64,000 nucleotides of DNA from Ovis canadensis (GCF_042477335.2 NC_091245.1:29646501-29710500), one strand, 5' to 3'; counted from the first letter of the stretch, positions 32,634 through 43,900 are shown. Notes: generated from the sequence alone by a model not told the origin. Made by a program: numbers and translations.

Positions 32634-33037
32634 TTTTGTTAGTTAAAAAAAATTTTTTTGGCTGTGCTGGGTCTTCACTGGGCTTCCCAGATGTTGATAG
32701 AGGTAAAGAGCCCACCAGCTAATGCAGGAGATATAAGAGATGCTGGTCCAATCCCTGGGTCAGGAAGTTCCCTTGGAAGGGGGCATAGCAACTCACTCCA
32801 GTATTCTTGCCTGAAGAGTCCCCATGGACAGAGGAGCCTGGCAGGCTATGGTCCATAGGGTTGCACAGAGTCGGACCTGACTGAAGCAATGCGGCACGCA
32901 TGCACAGGTTTTCATTGTGAAGCACAGATTTAGTTGCCTCACAGCATGTGAGGTCTTACTTTCCCCACCAGGGATCGAGCCCGTGTCCCCTGACTTGGGA
33001 GGGAGGTTCTTAACCACTGTACCACGAGGGAAGTTTC
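32634..33037 (-). mobile_element. CHR-type SINE, reverse, split by Bov-tA, with a perfect 16-bp TSD
   Basis: 3' part 'ttttttggctgtgctgggtc' at about 32,652, resuming after 32,905 with 'agatttagttgcctcacagc', 'cagggatcgagcccgtgtcc' and the inverted head 'gtaccacgagggaag'. TSD ctgccttgaatttctt at 32,618-32,633 and 33,038-33,053, identical. Confidence 0.93.
32680..32905 (+). mobile_element. Bov-tA SINE nested in the CHR
   Basis: 'gggcttcccagatgttgata', 'ctggtccaatccctgggtca', 'ctccagtattcttgcctgaa', 'gttgcacagagtcggacctg'. It divides the reverse CHR, so it is the younger of the two. Confidence 0.93.
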
Positions 33038-33649
33038 CTGCCTTGAATTTCTTCCTTTTACAAATAATTTCTTGACATGCACCCTTGTACACATCATGGA
33101 CGGATCCCCTTGCGGGCTTGTGTGAGAATTTCCCTGTCATATCCAGGGGTGCACCAGGATACTCCTGCTACCTGATGGGACACACACCTACTTAATTTTA
33201 CTAACTCTCGTTAGCCTGCTTTCTAGGATGACTGAACCACTTTGCACCCGCCAGCAGCATGTGAGAGCATTTACCTCCCGCGTGCCTGCCAGCACTTAGT
33301 ATTACCCATTGTTCTAATTTTTGCCACTATGATGAATGTAACGTGGCAACTCTTTGTGTTTCTTAGATTGTTAGTGAATATAAATAGCTCTTCACGCACT
33401 TGCGCTTGTTGGCCATCTGGGGCTTCTCCTTTTGGGAATTGCTTGTGTCTTTTGCACATTTTTCTGCTGGGTTTCCTGGTCTGCCTTCCTGTCCACAATC
33501 AGCGCTGAGGACCACCTACAGCACCTGCCTCAGAGCAGGTCTGACCGCTGGCGATGGGGAAGGCAGGTTGGCCTCAAGGGTCTGAGCTCTGGCACACCAT
33601 TGCCCTCAGTCCCTGATGGAATCGCCTTTGAACTGCTGTCATTTCATGT

Positions 33650-33800
33650 CTATCCTGAGTGCTTATCCTGAGTGGGCTCTGAGGACCCAGGCGACTCGTG
33701 CTGCTCTGATTTCTAAGGGCTCATGGTGCAGTGAGGGAGGCAGACCAGGCAGAAGAGAGTTATTCCAAAGATTGCATGCGATGGTCCACACAAAGTCCCT
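33650..33800 (+). mobile_element. L2 LINE fragment
   Basis: 'tctatcctgagtgcttatcc', 'tctaagggctcatggtgcag', 'gggaggcagaccaggcagaa': diverged L2 3' text. Confidence 0.45.
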
Positions 33801-34076
33801 CCCCACTAGAGACCCTGTCCCACTTGATGGTCCTGGCTTGGGTAATGGAGGAAAAATTCATCATTGCATCATGGAATCCATACTTACCTTCTAGGGAAGA
33901 TGTCTCTGAAATTGGAAAGCCCTTTGAGCCTCCAAAACAATGCCGGGGGGCAAGTTTAGGGCAAGGAGTCTTGGAAAACTGCTTGGCTTACCCGGGGAAA
34001 ATTTGGGAAGGGGGTAGAGTTGTGAGAAAGGGCTGGGAAAGAGAGAGAAAAGTGAAAGAGGGGAGAGGAGATGGGA

Positions 34077-34171
34077 GTTCCCTGGTGGCCTAGTTAGGGT
34101 TCAGGGCTTTCACTGCTGTGACCCGGGTTCAATCCGTGCTTGGGGAACTGAGATCCCAGAAGCAGCTCAGT
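34077..34171 (+). mobile_element. CHR/SINE2-type SINE
   Basis: 'agttccctggtggcctagtt', 'tcactgctgtgacccgggtt', 'gcttggggaactgagatccc'. Confidence 0.88.
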
Positions 34172-34337
34172 GTGGTGGTTGGTGGTGGTTGGGGGTGCAG
34201 TGGAGAGGGGAGAGGAGATTAGACCAAGCATAAATCTCAGTTATGAGAAGGGATGTCTAATATTCAATTTCAAGTCACTGGAGCTGCTCCTCCTTCTCCT
34301 TAAATTCTTAGCAGAGCCCACCACATCCTCATTTGCC

Positions 34338-34491
34338 ATTCAGTTCAGTTCTGTTCAGTCGCTCAGTCGTGTCCGACCCTTTGCGACCCCATGAATCGCA
34401 GCATGCCAGGCCTCCCTGTCCATCACCATCTCCCGGAGTTCACTCAGACTCACGTCCATCGAGTCCGTGATGCCATCCAGCCATCTCATCC
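34338..34491 (-). mobile_element. BovB LINE, short 3' end, reverse
   Basis: Starts with CAGTT-type units ('cattcagttcagttctgttc'), then 'gtcgctcagtcgtgtccgac', 'ctgtccatcaccatctcccg', 'gatgccatccagccatctca'. About 150 bases of the BovB terminus. Confidence 0.93.
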
Positions 34492-34737
34492 CATTAGCTG
34501 AGTGTTTTGTGGAAATGCAAGCAAGGGATTGAGTTTCTGTCCAAATCTCATGCTTATGACAAAAGTCTGCACCCACAGACCAGTGAGATAGTCTGAAAAT
34601 TGAGCAAGTACAGCCGAAGCAGGAGTTTGGAGTCAGAGGTGATCAGGAAAGGTAAATGAAACATAAGTGCCTCTGGGGAAGTGCAAAAATGTGAGATGTG
34701 GAGGGGTTAACTTCCTAGGGGGATGAAGGGTGTTACC

Positions 34738-34937
34738 TCAGCTCAGTTGCTCAGTCGTGTCTGACTCTTTGTGATCTCATGGACCGTAGCCCGCCAGGCT
34801 CCCTTGTTCATGGAATTCTCCAGGCAAGAATACAGGAGTGGGTTGCCATTTCCTACTCCAGGGGATCTTCCCAACCCAGGGAACCCATGTCTTCTGCATT
34901 GCAGGCAGATTTTTTTACCACTGCACCACCTGGGAAG
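34738..34937 (-). mobile_element. Bov-tA SINE, reverse
   Basis: 'cagttgctcagtcgtgtctg', 'agcccgccaggctcccttgt', 'ggggatcttcccaacccagg', inverted head 'gcaccacctgggaag'. Confidence 0.95.
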
Positions 34938-34989
34938 AGAGTGTGAGGTGAGTGTGGAGGTGTGTGAGGTGATCTTATTTAAATCAAAT

Positions 34990-35575
34990 TGGGTTTTGCA
35001 GCAGATTGTGTTTTCCCAAAGTGGTCCCACTAATATAACCCCTTCCCATATGCCCCTCTTTTAATATGACTTTGATCCTCCTACCAAATCAAGAGATAGG
35101 GTCTGTGTGTCCTTTCTTTGAAACTTGGTGGACCTTGATGACTGCCTTGACCAAGAGTGTGGCAGAAGAGACACTATTTTTATGACTAAGGCTAGGTTGA
35201 AAAAATGTGAAACATCTCTGCTTGGTTCTCTTGGAGAATTCATTGTGGTGCAAGCCAGCTGCCATGACTGCCCTAAAACTGCCATGCTGTGAGGAAGCCC
35301 AAACTCTCTATGTGGAGAGATCGTGTGAAATCCTGAGACTAAAGGAGGGGTAGCTTGGCCACCCCCCAGCTGTTCAGCCCTCTGCCGTTCCATCTCCAGC
35401 TGCTGTCTAACTATAGCACACGGGCGACCCTGAGCCAGAACACCCCAGCTGTGCCCTTTCCAAATTCCTTGTCCACAGAAATTATGAGACGGAAGATAAT
35501 GATTGCTGTTATTTTAAGCCAGGAAGGTTTGATATGATTTGTTACACAGCAGTAGATAATCCAAATGGGTTTACA
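34990..35575 (+). mobile_element. Ancient MaLR-type LTR
   Basis: 'acttggtggaccttgatgac', 'tgtgaggaagcccaaactct', and a 3' end 'tgctgttattttaagccagg' followed by 'gatttgttacacagcagtag' fit the old mammalian MLT/MST solo-LTR pattern. The subfamily cannot be set by eye. Confidence 0.7.
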
Positions 35576-36254
35576 CTTCTTATCAGTCTTTCCTGGTAGA
35601 CTACAGTTTTTGTTTTTAGCTCTATTCCCAGCAGTTAGCTTGGAACATACTATGCTCCAGAGATACTCATTGTATAAATGAATGAAAGCTAACACACCAT
35701 ATCGGCATGGTGTTATGGGGGAACCAAAGAGGTTGTGGGAACCCAGAGAAGGCTCCTAACCCATACTGGGAGATCTGGGAAAGTCTCCTGGAGGAAGTGA
35801 TGCTGCTCCGAGTTCCTGGGCAGAGCTAGGCGCAGAGGAATATCTATTCCTCATTTTTGGTGTTTGTTTGTTTGGCCCAGATGAGGCTTCCTGGCTTGAT
35901 GAGCATCCAACAGGTTCACCCCTGTGTCCATTTGGGGCTTCTTCTTCCCATTCCCTGTTGCAGTTCCCCTTACTCCGTCTCTGGTTGGGCTGCAGACTCA
36001 CTCCTGCCTCCTCTGACTCTACCTTTGGCTGGAGAAAATTAAGTCAATGGGGAGGGAGGAGTTGACAAATAGATGGTCTAGAAATTTAATTTTTTTTTTC
36101 TCTAGCCCTCTCTCCACCCCCCAGAGAGCAGGAGGGATTAGCTCTCTGGACAGTGGTTTTCTCTGCTAAGGAGCTCTGGTGTTGCAGCCCTTTTCCTGCC
36201 TAGACCAGCAGGGAGGAGAGGCGGGGTGGCAAGCAGGAGCCTCCTTAAGATCCT

Positions 36255-36345
36255 CTAGGCTAAGTCTCACACAGAGAGGGAAACTGAGGCCCAGAGAAGG
36301 GAGGGATTCTCTTCAGGCCCTAAGTGGGTTAACGCCTGAGCTAGG
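36255..36345 (-). mobile_element. MIR SINE fragment
   Basis: 'gagagggaaactgaggccca' with 'gagaagggagggattctctt'. Confidence 0.65.
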
Positions 36346-36789
36346 ACTGGGAGGGAAGTTAGCTGGAGCCAGCCAGTATGGTGGGGGACAGCAGAGAAGG
36401 CTTTGGCTTGTATCAGAGACAGGGGCAGCAGGCTGCAGGAAAAAACCTGGGGCTCCCAGTCTGTGGTGGTCCCTATACCACTGGTTGGATTTTCCTTGTC
36501 TGGGATCGGGAGGAGCTGGGAGGTGGCTGGCCTGCTGGGCACCCAGGAGGTGAAGCCTGCTGCTCTGCAGTCTAGCCACCCTGCAGGACCTGATTACCTT
36601 GCAGGGCTCCTCACTGCAGAGTACCTGCTCTGGGCAGAGGTGGGCGCCAGGGGGTTGGGAGTGACCTTGGGCAGAGGGTTGGCAGGACTGGACATAAACC
36701 AGCCACAGGCTCTGAATCTCATCATTCTGAAAAATGAAATGGCCTCTTGGATCTCACGCAGCTGCAGTGAGTTGTGGAAGGCACCACTC

Positions 36790-36940
36790 TGAGAGGCCCT
36801 CCATCGATAGGGCTCGTCACCGCCTCATTGTTTAGATGAAGACAGAGGCTCCAGGAGGCCCTCCCTGGTTCTGGGTTGCAGGTTAGCAAGTGGCAGCCCC
36901 GGGATTCAAACCCCGGGCGGCCTAGTCTCCCAAGCCGGCA
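36790..36940 (-). mobile_element. MIR SINE
   Basis: 'tcattgtttagatgaagaca', 'ggttagcaagtggcagcccc', 'gggattcaaaccccgggcgg'. The last piece is the tRNA-like B box of MIR in reverse, not a functional tRNA. Confidence 0.75.
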
Positions 36941-37330
36941 GCACACATCGACTTCTCGGCTCCGCAGGGGAGGCGGCAGCTGGGTGACGGCCGCATGATG
37001 GCCCCGCCTCCTACCCCCAAGCCCAGCTCGGGGGTGGGCGCCGTGGCCCCGCCTTGCAGAGCCTCGGCGGCTGCAGGGCTCCGGGAGCGCTTGATTTATT
37101 AAGCTAATGTTCTAGCACATTTCCCCCATCTCGTAATGAGCTGTTTCCACCAGGGGGTGTATGCAGAACGGCTGCGGGCTTCCTGCCGCTCCAGGAGGGA
37201 GGCAGGGCTGACTGGCGGCGGGCTGTGGGGGGCCGGGTGTCTGGCCGCCCAGGGAAGGGTGATGTTGGAAAATCTGGTTTGAAAAATCATCCCCTAGTGG
37301 GGGACGTGCTGAGGGGAGGCGGGAGGCCGG
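36940..37330. promoter_or_regulatory. Small GC-rich island with a conserved-looking core and CTCF-like site
   Basis: CpG-rich from 36,945 to about 37,095, then an abrupt AT block 'cttgatttattaagctaatg' and 'catctcgtaatgagctgttt', and at 37,147-37,160 ccaccagggggtgt, a good match to the CTCF core. No exon is evident. May be a regulatory element or a weak promoter. Confidence 0.45.
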
Positions 37331-37544
37331 TGCAGCCTGGGAGTAATCCCACACTTCTCCCTGGACCACCCTGGCTCAGCCTCTCTGCAACCCCAGGGGC
37401 CTGGGAGGGAACCTGGGCTCCAGCATTCTGGCCTGGTTCCTCTGGCCTGACCCTCTTCCTCCAAGTTCTGAGGATTCTGAGCTTAGTCTGACTATAGTCT
37501 GCTTATTGTGCCCCAGCTGGCATTTCCGTGGCTTGATGTGACAG

Positions 37545-37680
37545 TTACATCCTTTGCAACCAGACAGATCTAGGTTCCAATTTGAGCTGGGCTTGAGTGA
37601 CCTCGACAGGGGAATCCCTAAACTCTCTGGGCCTCAGTTTCTCATTTTAAAATGGGGATAAGGAACTGTATTTTGTGGGG
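37545..37680 (+). mobile_element. MIR SINE
   Basis: 'acagatctaggttccaattt', 'ctgggcctcagtttctcatt', 'tttaaaatggggataaggaa'. Confidence 0.85.
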
Positions 37681-37934
37681 TCACTTGGAGCAGTGGTAAT
37701 GGAGGAAGAGCTGGGTACCAGGTGGTACACCCTGCCTCGACCCCCTGGCCTGCTGACACTGGGGCAGACCTGTTAGGCCACGTAACCCAGACCTGGCATG
37801 CCGTGTGCGCAGCAGACGCCAGGCTCCTGAGATGGGCCCTCACAGGCAGCAAATGCCTGCTGACGAGCCTTGTGCCCCTGGCAGCTCAGAGGCTTTGCTT
37901 CCCTCACTCGGGGCAGGCAATGCGTGGGGTGGGT

Positions 37935-38150
37935 GTGTGTTAGTCGCTCAGTCCTGTCCGACTCTTTGCGACCCCATGGACTGTAGCCTGCCAGGCTCCT
38001 TTGTCCATGGGATTCTCCAGGCAAGAATACTGGAATGGGTAGATTCCCTTTTCCAGGGGATCTTCTCTAGCCAGGGATCAAACCTGTGTCTCCAGCGTCT
38101 CCTGCATTGGCAGGTGGGTTCTTTACAACTAGCGCCACCTGGGAAGCCTA
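37935..38150 (-). mobile_element. Bov-tA SINE, reverse
   Basis: 'tagtcgctcagtcctgtccg', 'cgaccccatggactgtagcc', 'ctccaggcaagaatactgga', inverted head 'agcgccacctgggaagcc'. A CGTCTCCAG insertion near 38,090 distinguishes this copy. Confidence 0.96.
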
Positions 38151-38479
38151 CAGTGCTTGGTATTTGGCTTTAAAAAGTTAAATTCCTTTCTGTCTCATCA
38201 AAGTTTCAGTTCCCCAGAGACTGTGCCAGATTTGTGACCTGCTCAGTGGTAAAACTGTTCTACTAGGTGTTCATTTTTTTATTTTAAAGTCTTTATTGCT
38301 GTTTTTTTTCTTTCACATGTGTCTGGCCCCCGGAAGGCACTCATCAAGGCACAGGTATCATTGGTCTTCACATTGGAGAAGATGCTGTCCCACTGACCCC
38401 TTGGACGGAAAATGGGATGACTAGCATGGGTCTCTTGAGATTGATACCTTCTGGCAACATGTGGAAGGCTTACTCATCT

Positions 38480-38615
38480 TCTCCAGGAGCTGTCTCCCCG
38501 ATTTTATGGAGCAGGGCGGCTGAGACTTGCCCAGGCTTCTAGTGTGCAAGTGGCAGAAAACAGTGACACGCAGTCTGCTGGACTCTGAAACCAGTGCTCC
38601 TGCCTCTCCTCACTA
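38480..38615 (-). mobile_element. MIR SINE fragment
   Basis: 'cgattttatggagcagggcg', 'gacttgcccaggcttctagt', 'gtgcaagtggcagaaaacag'. Confidence 0.6.
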
Positions 38616-38629
38616 AGGGTCACTGAGGG

Positions 38630-39300
38630 ACCAGGCCTGCTGAAGACAAGACAAAGGTGAGTTCTCTCAGCTTCCCCCTGCGGCAGGTTACCCAGAGCTG
38701 GGCTCTGGGTAAATGCGGGGTTTTGTGGACTCTTTAGGAAGGGTTAAGTTTCGAGGAAGAGTCTTGGAGGGGCCTGCCCCGAGGAGTACCTACCCCTGTT
38801 GTCTCAGTATTTGTTCCTCGCTGAATTCAGAAGCTCCCCTATTCCCTCAAAGAGAGCTGAACCACCCAAAGGTGTTCATGAGCATGTGGGAGGGACTGAA
38901 GATTAAGGCAGAGATGGACGAGGCTGTTTTCTATTCATGCTTTGTAGCAGAGAGCCTGGCAGAATCCATGCTCAAAGCTGCCTGCTCGGGGATCTGCCCT
39001 TCCTGCCCTCTCATGGACAGCTTGCTCACCTTCGCCAGCCTCGGTACCGCTGTTCCCTCCTTGCTGGCTTCCCTCCGCGGGTGGTGCTGGAGCAGTTGGT
39101 CCTTTCTCAGTCCCCGCCTGGTCCAGAGAAGCCCTCTAGTCATCCCTCTCTTCATACCACACTTTTGTCTTTGTAGCTGTCATCTGTAGGGACCTTATTG
39201 ATTGCCTGTCTCCTTCTAGAATGGAAACTCTGTGAGAGCAGGGACTTGGGCTGCGTTGTGTCTAGGACTCTCCTCGGAACGCAGTGGTGAATAATCTACT
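38630..39300 (+). mobile_element. L2-like LINE text in the second half; first half unassigned
   Basis: 39,150-39,290 shows the L2 ending 'tagaatggaaactctgtgag' and 'agcagggacttgggctgcg'. The 158-residue frame at 38,713-39,189 spans this junction and has no recognisable domain. Confidence 0.5.
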
Positions 39301-39439
39301 TTAAGTTCTTTTTTTTCTTAAATTCACTTGTGCCCTGGATCCTGGCTTAAATTTGCATATCAGAGTTTATCTCACAACTTCTAGGCCCTTCACAGCTTTA
39401 GCTTTTCCCATTTTTGCTAACATTTGGTGTTTGCCCTTA

Positions 39440-39690
39440 ACAGACACTACTGTGTGCTTTCCGCATATTAACTTGTTTAATCCAATAAAAAAAAAGACCC
39501 CCCCCCCCAAAAAAAAACACAACTCCTTGAGGTAGGCACTGTTTTTAGGGGCAGGGCTGTTTAACAGATGAGGAAAGTGAAGCCAGAGAGAACTGGTCCA
39601 GTCTTACACCGTGAGTGGCTGGCAGGGCTGGGGTTAAATGGAGATGGTTGGACCTCTGGAAGCCCTACTGCTTCTAGAAGCAGTATGACG
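39440..39690 (-). mobile_element. MIR SINE fragments around an A/C-rich low-complexity run
   Basis: 'cgcatattaacttgtttaat', then a run of A9, GA, C10 and A9 at 39,486-39,520, then 'ccttgaggtaggcactgttt' and 'aacagatgaggaaagtgaag'. The homopolymer block looks like expansion within the MIR. Confidence 0.65.
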
Positions 39691-40339
39691 CTCTCACCTG
39701 CCGTTCAAGGGGCAGCCTCCCTACCACCTTGTGAAATGTGGACAAGTCCTTGGAACTTGCACTCCCACATCCCTACTGCTCCCCAGACAGCTTTTCAGAG
39801 TATTTCATTCAAAGATATATGATGTTTGTTTTGAGCTGTACATGTCTGGATGAGAAAATTTCCTCCATCTTTGACACATTTGACAGAAACCACCGTGAAA
39901 AAAGTGACAATGTTTATAAAGAGATGGGAGTCTCTTCTGGAACCCAACAGAACTGTGTCTCGGGGAGGGACGGGTGTGACCTCCAAAGTCTCCTGGTATC
40001 TTTTTGTCTCTCTGAGCCCCTCTTCTTCCCCTTCCTCATACTCCTCCTCTTCATTCATCCTCTCTGGGCTCCAGGTGGACAATAACCTCCTCATGGCTCC
40101 GAAGCACTTATATACCTTTCAGTTCCCAGGGAAGAGAGAAAATCTAGTTGACTGAGCTTAGACCGGGTAGGTCCAGTGAGGCCCTGGCACCTGACTGGGA
40201 GAGGGTATGAGGTACGAACGTGGCGGTCATGGCCTTGGCCTGTGTGTGGAGTTGTAGCCTTCAGAGGAGGGGTGGCAGCGAGCTGCAGACAAGCCCGGAG
40301 AGTACGTGTTGTGGCCATGGTGATCCTTGAAGGCTGAAC

Positions 40340-41095
40340 TAACAGACTTACCTCCGGGGGAATTTAAGGGTTTTAAGCCAAGGAGTAGCAGAATCTGATT
40401 CACAACTGAAGGCTTGCTTTGGCTGTTGGAGGTGGAGGTGGGTTGCAGGGAGACCAGTGAGGAGCCCATTACTCCTGCATAGCTGGTGAGGGCCTGGATG
40501 TGGGCACAGTCCCTTAAGAAGGAAGCAATGGCACATGCTGTCTCCTTCTCAGGCCACTTTTACTTCCTCTCTCCTGGGCCAGCTCAAGACTTGTCCATTG
40601 GTTCTGACCCCTTACTCCACTCCAGGCCCTGTGCTGGGCCTACCCTTAGGAGGTCACTGCTGTGGGAGAGTGAGGACACGGACACAAACCTGTTAAACTG
40701 GGGAGTTGATGTGTGAGAAAGGGGGTGCTCAGGTGAAGGGCTTCTGAAGATCCTGGGAGGCCAAAATTACTTGGGATTGGAGCCTGGGGTAGGAGGGAGG
40801 CTCTAGGCCATATCCTGACAGAGTTAGCATGAGGCAGGCATGGAAGAATAGGTAGAAGCTGAATGTATGGAGCCATGGGTGAAGGGCTTTCCAGGGGGGA
40901 GGGATGGTGTGGGCAAAGGCCTGGGATTGGGAAAGTAGGAGGTGTGGCTGGAAGCTCTGTTATTATCAACGAGGTGTGTGGAGCTGAGTAGTGGGAGGTG
41001 CAACCAGAGAAAGGCAGGCACTGTCCTTCGTGGAACATCATAAGTGCTAAGCTAAGGGATTTAGATTTTATGCTGTGGCAGGGAGGATCCGCTTG
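40340..41095 (+). mobile_element. L2 LINE fragments
   Basis: 'taagggttttaagccaagga', 'agaatctgattcacaactga', 'gggcaaaggcctgggattgg', 'gggatttagattttatgctg' are L2 3' text. The 217-residue minus frame (40,646-41,299) is antisense to L2 and an LTR and is not a gene. Confidence 0.65.
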
Positions 41096-41450
41096 TGGAA
41101 GTCCAGTCCAGATATGGGTTGAGAAAGAATTTCCAGGCGCAGAGCATTGCATAAAGGGAGAGTTTATTAAGAACAGAGAGTAGAGATAATTTGAGTGCTG
41201 TGAGCACAGTGGGCTGACCTCCTGACAGACCAGGGAAAGCCGACTGAAGGGAGAATAGGTGAGGGACGCTGCAAATACAGCGGGCTGACTTCCTGACACA
41301 CCAGGGAGAGTCTTTTTGTGAGTTACAAGCCAATTTTAGCTGAGGATTCCTGCTGGAAAGGTGGCATTAGGTGATTGGTTAGGGCACTATAGGGTGAGTG
41401 CCGGGGGTCATTTTTGCCTGATATGGGGTCAGGGGGCTGGCCTGTAAGGA
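41095..41450 (-). mobile_element. Solo ERV LTR (3' part), reverse, with a 71-bp internal duplication
   Basis: On the minus strand the text gives 'cttaataaactctcccttta' (AATAAA signal; plus strand 41,163-41,168) followed by a U5-like 'gcaatgctctgcgcctggaa', as in artiodactyl ERV LTRs. Inside it 'gggctgacctcctgacagac' recurs 71 bases on as 'gggctgacttcctgacacac'. No internal viral genes lie nearby, so this is a solo LTR or a fragment. Confidence 0.65.
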
Positions 41451-41871
41451 TCAGAGGGGCTTTTGGCAATGGTCCTCAATGAGGCTCAATCAGTTCCAGA
41501 GGTGACCTTGGTCCTGGGCTCTGCATCTATGGCCTTGGTACAAGGCCTTGTGCCTGTGACCTTGGTATGGGACTCCACACCACTGACCGTGAGCAGATAG
41601 TGATGTGGTTGGTGTTTTCCTTCAGGACCCTGATAGCGTGCATTCTATAAATTAAACCAGGGAGAAAGGCATTCAGACCTTCCGAGTACCAGGATCTTGG
41701 GGACATACTGGTGCCTAGAAATCCTCCTTTGAAATGCCCACCCCCATATCCCAGGGCCTTTGGGAATACAGCAGGGTGGTCGATGAGACCAGGAGAGGTT
41801 TGTACAAGCACAGGGTGGCCGTGGCAGCTGCCACATGGCTGAAGACCTGCAGAAGCTGCTGATGGCTGGAA

Positions 41872-41930
41872 GGTAATTAACAATTGTAATCACTCCTGTC
41901 ATGACATCATTAAACTCCGATTGCACTGGC
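41872..41930. promoter_or_regulatory. Candidate conserved non-coding element with homeodomain/TALE motifs
   Basis: 'ggtaattaacaattgtaatc' carries TAATTA (41,874-41,879) and an E-box-like CAATTG, followed by 'cctgtcatgacatcattaaa' with TGACA/CTGTCA (TALE) and TGACATCA (CRE/AP-1-like). It is repeat-free and unlike the flanking GC-rich DNA. Conservation not shown. Confidence 0.4.
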
Positions 41931-42375
41931 TGGGCAGCTGATGGATGGGCCCAGGAGTCACAGCTTGTGGGGAAGGCAGGATCATTTGTCAGCAGGCAGA
42001 AGATCAGCAGTGGGGGCCCAGGTCTGTACACATGAGATGCTGCTGGGCTCCCGAGGTGCTGGCTGTCAGATCAGGGCGGGTGAGGCTGGGCCCAGACCCT
42101 GAGCTTGTTCAGACTCTAGTGTTTGACAATAGGCCTGAGCTGCGGGGTCTTGAGCAGTCAACCAGTGGAGGTGCTCGAGGCCCTGTATTGGGGACTGAGC
42201 CGGGGCAGAGGTTGTGGGGCTCTGGGCATCCCCCACCTTGCTTCAGATCTTTTCTCTCTCCAAAAGGAAATGTTTTTCTTTTTGTTGTTGTTGATTACAC
42301 ATGATTATTGAGAAAGAAATTCCAACAGTGTGGAGGAAGCGTGTTCTTCACGATCCCATTGCCTACACATTGTGT

Positions 42376-42603
42376 GTGCATGGGTGCTAAATTGCTTCAG
42401 TTGGGTCTGACTCTTTGCAATCCCATGGACTGTGCCCCGCCAGGCTCCTCTGTCCATGGGATTCTCCAGGCAAGAATATTGGAGTGGGTTGCCATGCCCT
42501 CCTCCAGGGGATCTTCTCAAACCAGGGATCAGAACCTGTTTAGGCTTACGTCTCCTGCAATGGCAGGCAGGTTCTTTTCCACTAGTGCCACCTGGGAAGC
42601 CTT
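42376..42603 (-). mobile_element. Bov-tA SINE, reverse
   Basis: 'gtgctaaattgcttcagttg', 'ccgccaggctcctctgtcca', 'gccatgccctcctccagggg', inverted head 'agtgccacctgggaagcc'. Confidence 0.95.
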
Positions 42604-42604
42604 C

Positions 42605-43900
42605 CCTAGACATCATCATTGTTAGAAGTTTGGTTTCTCCTCTGGTTCTCAAGGTCTCTGCCAAGATTCCACCTGCTCTGTGGGCTACCCTGGTGACCTC
42701 CCAAGAAATCCCCCTTTTGACTTAAAAGTAGTCTGATGCTATTCCTTCCAGGTGTGGGCAAACTCTAGGAATAGAAAATTCCCACTCCCTCCCCCCAACC
42801 TATCCCCCTCACTCTCCCACGTCCAGGCTGGTTCCTAGAGTAGCTGGTCACTTTCATTCAGTAAACTCAGGAACAAGCTGTAATGTCCGAGCTTCTGCTG
42901 GTTCCTTCTGCCAAGGAAAGAAGCTGCCTAGAAGGCTCTTGTTTAGCCAGGCCCTGCATCTGTACAGAAGCTGGCGTGAGGCCTTGGGGGTGCGGGGGGA
43001 GGGGAGAGGATGAAGGGCTAAGCTATTAGAAAAACCAACAGGAATTGGGGTTCTGCACGGGCATCTGGACACAGGGGTGGAGAAAAACAAGGCCCAGGTG
43101 TGTGGACGTGAGCTGCAGGAGGGTCTCCTCCTGTCTGCAGTGTGTTGGAATGAACACTCTTAGCCTCCAGGCCTGGGAAAGTGACCCATCTGACTGATGG
43201 GACCACATGGAGCCTGTCATCCATGGACCATGTTAGCCTGGGGCAGAACCTCTATGTCTTTGGAGACAGAAGGTATTGGGTTGTTTAATGCTCTATATCA
43301 CATTGTCCCATAACTAAGTGGCATAAAGCAACCCTGTATTCCACTCAGATTCTGTGGATCACATTCTGGGCACTTCTTGTTCAGGGTCTCCTCAGTGGAG
43401 TGTAGGGTGACAATCTGGGGCAGATTCTGTCCTTTTTGGGGCAGGAATGGGGAGTATCATCTTGCCAACGAATAGAGGTAGGGAGAAGACACCCCCCCTT
43501 CTAGCCCCATTCCCCAGTCTCACCTTACCAGTCTTCCCTCGGGCCCTCCCAGAGCTCCTGGTCCCCCAGGGTGGCAGGTGATGAGGGCTCCCCTGTGTGC
43601 CCCCAGGAGCCTGGTGGGCTTGCAAGAGGTGCTTGGCCCGAAAGCGCAGTGACTGATGAACTTCAAGATAGCGCTGGCTGATGAGGGCTTTGAGACATTT
43701 CCTGCTCTGGCCCGTGTGCCTCTGCTGCCTGATTCTTGTATGCACTGCTAGACGCCATGATCTCATGGTGTTGGGGGGCTCAGGGTGGGGCGGACAGGAA
43801 CTCAGGGGGCAGGCAACACAGACTACCTGGGGGTGGCCGGGGCTCCGGTTAAACTTCCCGTGGTAGGCAGCTTCCACAATGGCCCACTGCCCCACGCCTC
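42605..43900. other. Mixed non-coding DNA
   Basis: No clear repeats apart from possible old LTR or DNA-element text at 43,275-43,395 ('cataactaagtggcataaag'). A 225-residue minus frame (43,392-44,069) runs from here into the MaLR LTR. It has no domain I recognise and is more likely chance than coding. Confidence 0.4.

Larger units (their letters stand above)
32360..33490 (-). mobile_element. Old L1 LINE, reverse, split by a CHR/Bov-tA nest
   Basis: Reverse L1 text on both sides of the nest at 32,634-33,037: 'gcttgtgtgagaatttccct', 'cgccagcagcatgtgagagc', 'ctgccagcacttagtattac', 'gttggccatctggggcttct', 'tgtcttttgcacatttttct'. Heavily diverged. Confidence 0.75.

Noticed and set aside
36900-36925. 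tRNA-like B box 'gggattcaaaccccggg'
   Set aside because: It belongs to a reverse MIR. No cloverleaf or A box is present, so it is not a tRNA gene. The many GGTTCGATCC-type boxes elsewhere are tRNA-derived SINE heads.
38280-38480. Possible processed pseudogene (T-run followed by unique text)
   Set aside because: No coding similarity and no TSD could be found. Too little evidence to call.
40646-41299. 217-residue minus-strand open frame
   Set aside because: It is antisense to L2 fragments and the reverse LTR, and its Pro/Ser/Leu-rich content follows from that.
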